This document shows, piece after piece, positions 16,660-23,818 of a stretch of 34,701 nucleotides of DNA. The DNA is from Chitinophagaceae bacterium T5-Br10_B2g13. GTDB lineage: Bacteria; Bacteroidota; Rhodothermia; Balneolales; Balneolaceae. The notes under the pieces were generated by a model. The model did no database searches. It was not told where the DNA came from and saw nothing but the letters and a program-made list of their open reading frames with translations. Location of the stretch: assembly GCA_001564065.1 (NCBI GenBank), contig LKNA01000031.1, positions 1-34,701 of the forward strand, in the 5' to 3' direction. How positions within the stretch are numbered: the stretch's first letter is position 1; every line of letters begins with the position of its first letter. Made by a program: the position numbers and the translations under genes.

Positions 16660-18048
16660 TTATCGACTCATTGAGAAGGCTTGTGTCGTTAAATAATATT
16701 TTGTTTCCAGGTTTGTCCGCTCCCATTCAGGTAAAACACCGTTAATAAGTGTGTTCAGATATCGTTCTGTAACTCTTGTAAAGTGTTCCTCGTGGGTTTC
16801 TATATATTCAGATGGGATATTAATTTTCCACCCCAATTCCGTTTCTTCAGCTGTTAATCCTGAGTATTGGCCCTCTAAACTTTCAAGGGCATTCTGTAGT
16901 ATGGATTCAAAATTTTCATGATCAGCTTCTTCGGTTGGTTCTACGTAAAGAGTTGCTACAAAATCCTGGTCTACATCCTGATAGATAACCAAATCTGCCA
17001 GACTCCCTTTCATAATTGAATAATGAGTATCTCCGCCATCAGGATTTGTAAAACCCCATTGTGCAGAGACTTTTGCGTGAACACCCCTTGTTTTAAAAAC
17101 AAATTCCCCATTCGCGCTAACTTTTAGAACAGAATCTTCTACAACGTCCGACATTAAATAATCCGGAAAGTTCTCTTCTGTTGTGATCAACTCAAACTGA
17201 GAACGGGTCAGATCTGTATCCCAAACTCTGGCACTCACTACTTCAACACCATCATCAGGATTTTGGTAGTCAATAGGTTCTTCGGGAAAAGCCTGCCATA
17301 ATGTTAGATCCACCAAATGAGTGGTAACATCCACAATAGCTTCACCCTGTTGATTAACATCAAAAAACCAGGAGGGACGAATCAATGTTTCACCCGCAAC
17401 GGTCTTATAGAAAAAATGTACACTTTCTTTAATAATTGATGGATTATCCGGACTTCCGGGAAGGAGTTCACCAAACAGTTCCGGGATATGAGACAGCTCT
17501 TTTTGTAGAATACTGGTAATTTCGTGACGCTCTGTCATCATATCATTCAATACCAACCCCTGTGCGTCTGCGGTTTCCAGAGTCTGCTTTAACGTAGAAA
17601 ATTGATCCGGATTAATGATCATTGGTTTATCAGATAATACATTAATCCCATTTTCAATTGCACTATTGATATATTCGATTTTACGGGCGTTATTGCCAGC
17701 AACAACCATTACGTTTCCTGATTGTTCCTCAAGCATCCTGCTTAGATAATCATCTCCGGTATACACCTCGGGATCCCAGTTTGTTGGATTATCATCCCGT
17801 GTATTAAATCGATTAACCATTGAAAGATAGGAATCAAGCTCACTGCCCTCAGGAGCATAAACTCTAACAATGGGATCAATTTGCGGATAATTATGCAGAT
17901 GTATTAACCCAGCATGAAAGTGTCCTGGATTTAAATTTATTAGCTTCACCTCATTTTCTGCCCCTGTGAACTCTGCAGACGACTCCTCGTTATTGCAAGA
18001 AGAAACAAACAGTATGAGTGGTATAAATATCAAAAAAGTAAGTTTCAT
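16660..18048 (-). CDS. Divergent Gfo/Idh/MocA-like lipoprotein (462 aa)
   Basis: A lipoprotein signal ends FVSSC (Cys18), placing it in the periplasmic space or at the outer membrane. The expected glycine-rich dinucleotide loop is replaced by LNPGHFHAGLIH (39-50), and EKP is replaced by DKP (140-142). The catalytic-type pair is kept in VTTHLVDLTLW (His244, Asp247). It matches the 'putative oxidoreductase, C-terminal' group found in Bacteroidota and Planctomycetes sugar loci. The loss of the standard GxGxxG makes NAD binding uncertain; it may use a bound cofactor differently or be non-redox. A strong hairpin lies in the 158-bp gap upstream. Confidence 0.82.
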   Translation of the reverse strand: MKLTFLIFIPLILFVSSCNNEESSAEFTGAENEVKLINLNPGHFHAGLIHLHNYPQIDPIVRVYAPEGSELDSYLSMVNRFNTRDDNPTNWDPEVYTGDDYLSRMLEEQSGNVMVVAGNNARKIEYINSAIENGINVLSDKPMIINPDQFSTLKQTLETADAQGLVLNDMMTERHEITSILQKELSHIPELFGELLPGSPDNPSIIKESVHFFYKTVAGETLIRPSWFFDVNQQGEAIVDVTTHLVDLTLWQAFPEEPIDYQNPDDGVEVVSARVWDTDLTRSQFELITTEENFPDYLMSDVVEDSVLKVSANGEFVFKTRGVHAKVSAQWGFTNPDGGDTHYSIMKGSLADLVIYQDVDQDFVATLYVEPTEEADHENFESILQNALESLEGQYSGLTAEETELGWKINIPSEYIETHEEHFTRVTERYLNTLINGVLPEWERTNLETKYYLTTQAFSMSR

Positions 18049-18116
18049 TTATTTTGAATTGTAAATATAATTTCAGTTTCATTTTAATATCTGTAGCATA
18101 CGGTAGGATATTTAAT

Positions 18117-18157
18117 GATTGGCCGTCTAATTCTATATTAGGCTTAAACGGCCAATC
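18117..18157. repeat. Long intergenic hairpin between two oxidoreductase genes
   Basis: GATTGGCCGTCTAA (18117-18130) pairs with TTAAACGGCCAATC (18144-18157) with one mismatch, 13 of 14 pairs. An inner CTAAT/ATTAG pairing (18127-18131 and 18137-18141) could form instead. It has no T-run on either strand, so it is not a classic terminator. Its position inside the leftward operon suggests mRNA processing, stability control or attenuation. Confidence 0.6.
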
Positions 18158-18206
18158 AAATCATACTACAGGTTGGAACATATCATGATGTACTACTATT
18201 TTTAGT

Positions 18207-19652
18207 CTATCTTCTTACAAGACCCGGAATTTGTGACGCTTTATATGGATGACGCTGAGGTCTTGAGAGCATTGCATTTGCCTCGTCATCATTTTTGAAA
18301 CGTTCGTTTATAGGATCCCAATATAGCTTACGAGGTAATTTCATCGCAATATGTGAAATAAGGCATGCCGTAGTGGAGCGGTGAGAAACCTCAGCAGGTG
18401 TTGATGTTGCAGTTGTACGATTTCTGATGCAGCGTAACCAATTATGGTGATGTGATTCACCTGACTCGCCATATAATCGCATTGCATCTGACCCCAGTTC
18501 TGAAAGTAGTGATGCATCGCTGGCCTGCAAGGGGCCTTCTTCCACTGAACCGGTTCCAGGATCACTTGCTGTTACAGCACCACCGCCTCTTGTCACAAAA
18601 ATCCACCCTTCATCTCCTTTAAACCGGATGCCATTTGGAAATACCTCCGGATCAGAAACTACCATCGTAACTCCGTTTTTATATTTGGCTTCTACTCTAA
18701 AATCGCCATGAACATCCCATAGCCCATCGTAATCTGGGTCATCAGTCGGGAATACTGCTTCAGCCTCTATTTCAACCGGTCCGGTATATTCGGTACCCAT
18801 TCCCCAATGTGCAATATCAAGATGATGGGCACCCCATCCTGTAATCATGCCTGCAGAATAATTTTCGCAACGCAGCCAACCCGGACGTCCCTCAATACCT
18901 GCTTTAGTGTGTACCCTATCTTCTGAATAAGGCAGGTATGGTGTTGTTCCTAACCAGGCATCATAATCAAGACCTTCTGGCACCTCTTGTGGTCCTGGAT
19001 TTCCTCCGGGTGGATCGTACGGAAGACCAATTTCAATAGTGTGTAGATTCCCAACTCTTCCATTACGAACCAATTCACACGCTCTTCTAAATGTATCGTT
19101 TGAACGTTGCTGGCTTCCTATTTGAAATACAGTACCCGTTCGGTGTAAAATATCATTCATAAGTCGACCTTCTTCGACCGTCAATGAGTGTGGCTTTTGT
19201 AAATAGATATCTTTTCCTGCCAAGGCAGCTTCAATTGTAGGCAACAAATGGGCATGATCAGGCGTGCTAATAATTACAGCATCTATATCCGACTCTTCAG
19301 CAAGCATCTCCCGGTAATCCTGGTATGTTTTTACCTCTACATAGTCTTCCGGGCGTTGTATATCTTCGCTGTTATAAAAGTTTTTTGCCCATTCATTCGC
19401 TTTTTCTACACGATTACGGTCTACATCACACGCTGCAACTAAACGAGTACCGGGGTCACTAAGCACTCCGGGTAAATCATGTCCAATTGCAATTCTTCCC
19501 CATCCAATTTGAGCAATATTAATGTTTTTGCTTGGAGCACGTTTTCCCATTACAGAGGAGGGTATAATCGACGGTGCCATAAACAAACCCGCAGAACCCA
19601 ATATTGATTGTTTTAAGTATTCCCGTCTGGTTATCCCGTTTTTCTTTTTCAT
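18207..19652 (-). CDS. Tat-exported Gfo/Idh/MocA-family oxidoreductase (481 aa)
   Basis: The Tat motif TRREYLK (Arg9-Arg10) precedes a hydrophobic stretch. The Rossmann segment is INIAQIGWGRIA (44-55). The catalytic tripeptide is QKP (152-154) rather than EKP, with the lysine retained, and GSQQRSN (179-185) follows. GWGAHHLDIAHWG gives His276, His277 and Asp279. The C-terminal part has the aromatic-rich end typical of the exported planctomycete/Bacteroidota group. It lies 67 bp downstream of the DUF6807 genes and is probably co-transcribed with them. It is likely a periplasmic sugar or glycoside oxidoreductase with tightly held NAD(P). The substrate is unknown. Confidence 0.87.
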   Translation of the reverse strand: MKKKNGITRREYLKQSILGSAGLFMAPSIIPSSVMGKRAPSKNINIAQIGWGRIAIGHDLPGVLSDPGTRLVAACDVDRNRVEKANEWAKNFYNSEDIQRPEDYVEVKTYQDYREMLAEESDIDAVIISTPDHAHLLPTIEAALAGKDIYLQKPHSLTVEEGRLMNDILHRTGTVFQIGSQQRSNDTFRRACELVRNGRVGNLHTIEIGLPYDPPGGNPGPQEVPEGLDYDAWLGTTPYLPYSEDRVHTKAGIEGRPGWLRCENYSAGMITGWGAHHLDIAHWGMGTEYTGPVEIEAEAVFPTDDPDYDGLWDVHGDFRVEAKYKNGVTMVVSDPEVFPNGIRFKGDEGWIFVTRGGGAVTASDPGTGSVEEGPLQASDASLLSELGSDAMRLYGESGESHHHNWLRCIRNRTTATSTPAEVSHRSTTACLISHIAMKLPRKLYWDPINERFKNDDEANAMLSRPQRHPYKASQIPGLVRR

Positions 19653-19719
19653 AATTTATATATTTTATATTCCGATTTAGTATATATTTTATATTCCTAT
19701 AATGTGTAATTTTTATTAC

Positions 19720-20664
19720 TTATTCATTCCTATATGAATCAAAATATTCACTGATTCCAGCATCATTATGATCTCCAGAATGGATAAGAACGCGGTATCT
19801 GAGTTCCACAATGTCTCCCATATCTAATACCGTACCGATATCTTCGTCTTCAGGCCAATATAGAGGTGTTGGAGAGAAAAATCCGTAATCTCTTGTAAAC
19901 CAAGGGGAAGGGTACCATTCATTTGAAGGATGCTGCATGATGGTCATCCCTTCAATTTGGTCCCCCCTGTTCCCATAATAGGTCATCCAGGAAGAGGCTT
20001 TCCCAAAAGTTCCTTCCTCACCTTCCTCTCCTTCTGCATTTACCATACTCCCCCCATTTATAACCGCAAGATCAGGGTCCATCCGGCCACTAAACAGGGA
20101 GTGATTGGTTCTTTCAATTGTAACGTCTTGTAGCATCAGCAGACTAATATTAAAGTCTATCTGATAGATTTGATCTTCAGGTGAGGTAATGATTATCTGT
20201 CGCGTATCCTTAATCGGGGCATCAGCACCGGGACGAACCCATATATTTTCATTTACAATTGTAACACGATCATCCCCTTCTTCAACAATTTCAGTTTTTA
20301 CAGAAATTATCTGTCCCTCTTCAAGACCTTCCTGCCAATAGTTTCCGCCGTTTACGTGATCCGCCCCGAAAAATAGTGAGCTATGGTGTGGAAAATCACT
20401 ATTTCGTTTTGACGTTACACTGGCCCCAGAGGGTCCATTGACCGGATAGAAGTACGGGTACTTTTCATCCTGAGAAAACTTATAACTGGTAAAAAATCGG
20501 CCATCAATGTAGACATCAACCTTTGATCCGATTTTTTCAGCTGTTAGGGTTGATTGCGCTGCTGCATTATCTGGTAATGCAGAGAGTGTTAGAACAAGAA
20601 TCAATACCGCGGAAGCTACTGTACTTATTAACTTACATGAGTTGCTATGACAGAATATATTCAT
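19720..20664 (-). CDS. DUF6807 ('PmoA family') secreted protein, short form
   Basis: A 314-residue exported protein with a signal peptide ending DNAAAQS (about residue 38). It has the core family pattern: YPYFYPVNGPSG (69-80), FPHHSSLFFGADHVNGGNYW (91-110) and MQHPSN followed by WFTRDYGFFSPTP. This is the compact, core-domain form. The His93-His94 pair aligns with HHRG of the 390-aa member and HYHHYG of the 440-aa member. It starts 45 bp after the 440-aa member, so the two are adjacent and probably co-transcribed. Function is unknown; the family is not a methane monooxygenase subunit despite the database name. Confidence 0.85.
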   Translation of the reverse strand: MNIFCHSNSCKLISTVASAVLILVLTLSALPDNAAAQSTLTAEKIGSKVDVYIDGRFFTSYKFSQDEKYPYFYPVNGPSGASVTSKRNSDFPHHSSLFFGADHVNGGNYWQEGLEEGQIISVKTEIVEEGDDRVTIVNENIWVRPGADAPIKDTRQIIITSPEDQIYQIDFNISLLMLQDVTIERTNHSLFSGRMDPDLAVINGGSMVNAEGEEGEEGTFGKASSWMTYYGNRGDQIEGMTIMQHPSNEWYPSPWFTRDYGFFSPTPLYWPEDEDIGTVLDMGDIVELRYRVLIHSGDHNDAGISEYFDSYRNE

Positions 20665-20709
20665 ATGATAAATTAATGGTTGCTATGCAATTATTTAACT
20701 CGTTTACCC

Positions 20710-22032
20710 TTAGTCCAGGCTTACAGGATTCACATCAATTTTGGGGGAATTTGCAAAATCGCTCCAATATCGATTGGCTTCGTTTTCATTAATTTCACCA
20801 TCATAAACTAACATTCGATATTTCAAGGCATATGTTTTACCCGACTTCAGTTCCCAATCTCTGTCCTGGGCAGGGTTAAAGTTGATATATACATTCTCAA
20901 CTCCCTGATTAGCTCCTTCCGGCCAGATTCTTAATTGTTCCGGATAGTTAAAATTAGAGGGGTTTGTCATAAATAAGATACCTGAGGTACCTTCTTCTAC
21001 ATCTGATTCTCCGTTTACATCAATCCATCGCGCACGAGTGGCATTGGCGTTACTTTTATCATACCCTTCAGACGTAAGGAGTGTTGTATTGTTATCATTC
21101 CAGGTTTCAGTTGCCCGTAGGCTAAAGCCCTGGTATCGATATTCTTTAATCGTAAGGGGCTCATCTGTTGCAGGGTTTAGAGTGGAGACAAAGTCAATCA
21201 GCCACACATTCTTTTCAGGATCAACATTCCAAACATTTACTTCCCATTGTTCATTAAGAGCTACTTTTTCTCCTGTCGGGCCTGTAAAATCCACATGATT
21301 ATGCAGAGCTCTAAACCCGCCAAATACTTCGCCTTCATTTCTTTCGATAACCTGTTTTGCCTGCACAGTTCCCTGACCGTCACCAAGATTCCAGAAGTCT
21401 ACTTCCCGTCCTTCAAATTCGGTGCGTGTCCAGGGATTCCAGATTCCATAGTGGTGATAATGATCTGGCGGCTGAATTCGACTGAGTACTTTTCCACCGG
21501 GAGACCAGATCGGATGAATGTAACCTCCGCGTTTAAATAACTCATCTACTCCGTCCGGTACATCTTTAAGGGCATATCTGTAATTTAAAACATTCTTTTC
21601 ACCAATCTTAACCAGAAGGCTTTCCCCGTCATCATATACATTAACGGATTCGTTATTGGCAGACGATGCTCCACTAGCGTCGTCAACAACTCGCAGTTCA
21701 AAATTTCTTTCAGTATCTGGTTCAGTTTCTCCTTCTAGTATCCATGTCAACTGGTCTGGATTTCCCTGTTTTAGCTGTGATGTAATATAATTTTCGCTGC
21801 CATTGGTAACTTCTACCAGCTGCAATTGACCTTCATGCAGTTTTATGTGCACTCCGTTTAAACTTGCTATAACCGGAGTATTGTAAAAGCTTAAATCTCC
21901 GGAATTAACAGTTAACTCTGCCACTACATCAGATTGTGCGTGTACAACATTGACATTAAAAAAGAGAAGAAACGTTGTTAGAAGCACACCTGTTGGAAAC
22001 AGACTCGAAATTTTTGTGATCGTTTTCATCAT
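20710..22032 (-). CDS. DUF6807 ('PmoA family') secreted protein, long form
   Basis: A 440-residue protein with a signal peptide to about residue 33 (VVHAQS). An N-terminal extension of roughly 130 residues with beta-rich composition precedes the DUF6807 core. The core carries RGGYIHPIWSPGGKVLSR (168-185), PPDHYHHYGIWNPWTRTEF (188-206) and VDFWNLG (211-217). The dense His/Trp/Tyr motif looks like a ligand or metal site. It is the first gene after susD, 109 bp downstream and separated by a hairpin, the place usually held by a surface glycan-binding protein or a hydrolase in a SusCD locus. That position suggests a direct part in processing the imported glycan (inference). Confidence 0.85.
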   Translation of the reverse strand: MMKTITKISSLFPTGVLLTTFLLFFNVNVVHAQSDVVAELTVNSGDLSFYNTPVIASLNGVHIKLHEGQLQLVEVTNGSENYITSQLKQGNPDQLTWILEGETEPDTERNFELRVVDDASGASSANNESVNVYDDGESLLVKIGEKNVLNYRYALKDVPDGVDELFKRGGYIHPIWSPGGKVLSRIQPPDHYHHYGIWNPWTRTEFEGREVDFWNLGDGQGTVQAKQVIERNEGEVFGGFRALHNHVDFTGPTGEKVALNEQWEVNVWNVDPEKNVWLIDFVSTLNPATDEPLTIKEYRYQGFSLRATETWNDNNTTLLTSEGYDKSNANATRARWIDVNGESDVEEGTSGILFMTNPSNFNYPEQLRIWPEGANQGVENVYINFNPAQDRDWELKSGKTYALKYRMLVYDGEINENEANRYWSDFANSPKIDVNPVSLD

Positions 22033-22079
22033 ATAATCTTATATGCAATTATACATTAAATATAGTCCTACAAAATCTA

Positions 22080-22108
22080 CCTCTGAAGATTATTTACGTC
22101 TTCAGAGG
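22080..22108 (-). terminator. Stem-loop downstream of susD, candidate attenuator or processing hairpin
   Basis: Perfect 10-bp arms CCTCTGAAGA (22080-22089) and TCTTCAGAGG (22099-22108) with a 9-base loop. On the minus strand the stem is followed within a few bases by TTTT. It could partly terminate transcription after susCD or stabilise the susCD message relative to downstream genes. Confidence 0.5.
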
Positions 22109-22141
22109 CAGAATATAGGTTAAGTAAACCGGTATGATTAT

Positions 22142-23800
22142 TTAATATCCCGGGTTTTGCGGATAATCAGAAGCTGTTCGTGATCTTTGGTTGGCTGGAA
22201 TGGGTCGCAACATATGGTGATCCTGGATGTTACCGGCTGCCGAAGCAGTATTATGTAAGCGAACCCTTTCGACCAGTTTTCCGGTTCGTTTTAGATCCAT
22301 CCATCTTTTTTGCTCACCATATAATTCCCTGCCTCGTTCATCCAGAATAAAATCAATGTCAATATCTCCTGCGTTGACTAACATTTGATCTTCCTGACCT
22401 GGGTGGGCCGCTCGTTGCCGTACAGCATTAATATAATTTACAGCATCACCAGGGCGTCCATCCTGCAGAAGTGCTTCAGCTGCAAATAAATATGTTTCCG
22501 CAAGCCGATAGACTATATAATCACGGGAACCCATTGGCTCATTGACGGATGGTCTCTTAAAATCATCCACTTTTTTCAGGTTTGGAAACATATTGATTGG
22601 AAAGTACCAGTCGTCATCCGCATTATCTGCATTCCAGGTAAACAAGTTAACTCCCGGTAGGCGTCCTTCAATCTCATTAACATCAGCCTGTGTTAAAAAC
22701 TCGTCAGTTATATAGATGGCGGTATCGCCTACAGCAGCTCCGTCAGGAATACCTGAAGTTGTATTAAAATGCCATGTATCCTGAAATGTTTTTTCATACC
22801 TGGCATCCTGGTCAAGCGGCCTGAAGTTCTCTAACCCAAAAGGAGTTGGACGGAATCGAATCCATGGACGGCCATAACCCGGTTCAAGTGCGCGATCTAA
22901 GCCATCATTAAAGGTTTCGTACCATGGCCTGTAGTGCATGTGGCTCTGATTACCTGGTGCATTGAGAATAGGATCTTCTGTATACTGTACAGCCCAGATT
23001 ACCTCATCGTGCCGTTCGTTATCGTGATCAAAAACGTCTGCAAAATCGTCTAACAATCTGTGATTAAAATTGTTAATCACATCGTCTGCCAGAGTTGCCG
23101 CACGAGCAAAATCATCACTTTCTGCAAAATCAGTATACCCGCGAGTGAGTAAAACCTGTGAAAGCAAATGCATAGCTGCTGGTTGTGTAGCTCTGCCAAA
23201 TTGACTTTGAGTGGCTGGAAGATGATCAATCGCAAACTGAAGATCGTCTTCAATTGCAGCGTAGATAACATCTACTGGTGTACGTTCGGCATCCGTTTCA
23301 ACTCCAATTGTTTCATCAAGTGTCAGATGAACAGCACCAAAGTGCTCAACAAGAATGAAATAGTAGTGTGCCCTTAGAAATCGAACCTCAGCAATTTTGA
23401 GATCTTTTTCTTCCTGAGTTAGGTCTTCCAGAGCATCTGCACGATTAATTGCAGCATTTGTGGTGTTAATGGCCTGATAGAAATTATTCCACAGATGCCA
23501 GAAAGGAGAGGATTCTGAATTCATCTCTGCGTCGTAATTATTCATGTAATGAAAACCACCATGGCCCCCATTCGTGATAATATCAGTACCCATAACAGAG
23601 AGGTTTCCTCCCTGTTCTGTACCGTAGTATTGTCTGAGTAGTGCATACGAAGCGTTTACCGCATCCTGGAAACCTTCCGGTGTGCTATAATGTGCGTCGA
23701 CGGTTACTCCTGATACAATTTCCTCATCCAAAATATCACATGAAACCGCTATCAGAGACATCAAGAAGAGTGCTGAAAATAAATATTTTAATTTTTTCAT
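22142..23800 (-). CDS. SusD/RagB-family outer-membrane glycan-binding lipoprotein
   Basis: A 552-residue protein with lipobox IAVSC (Cys21), exported to the cell surface. An N-terminal TPR-like SusD segment with ALLRQYYG and VRFLRAHYYFILVEHFG leads to the C-terminal SusD domain with YRLAETYLFAAEALLQ, AVNYINAVRQRA, ILDERGREL and LRPIPANQR. It captures oligosaccharide and acts as the lid of its SusC partner, whose gene ends 18 bp upstream. Length and ends are normal. The ligand cannot be predicted from sequence alone. Confidence 0.95.
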   Translation of the reverse strand: MKKLKYLFSALFLMSLIAVSCDILDEEIVSGVTVDAHYSTPEGFQDAVNASYALLRQYYGTEQGGNLSVMGTDIITNGGHGGFHYMNNYDAEMNSESSPFWHLWNNFYQAINTTNAAINRADALEDLTQEEKDLKIAEVRFLRAHYYFILVEHFGAVHLTLDETIGVETDAERTPVDVIYAAIEDDLQFAIDHLPATQSQFGRATQPAAMHLLSQVLLTRGYTDFAESDDFARAATLADDVINNFNHRLLDDFADVFDHDNERHDEVIWAVQYTEDPILNAPGNQSHMHYRPWYETFNDGLDRALEPGYGRPWIRFRPTPFGLENFRPLDQDARYEKTFQDTWHFNTTSGIPDGAAVGDTAIYITDEFLTQADVNEIEGRLPGVNLFTWNADNADDDWYFPINMFPNLKKVDDFKRPSVNEPMGSRDYIVYRLAETYLFAAEALLQDGRPGDAVNYINAVRQRAAHPGQEDQMLVNAGDIDIDFILDERGRELYGEQKRWMDLKRTGKLVERVRLHNTASAAGNIQDHHMLRPIPANQRSRTASDYPQNPGY

Positions 23801-23818
23801 TGTTCTAAGACCTTTCGC

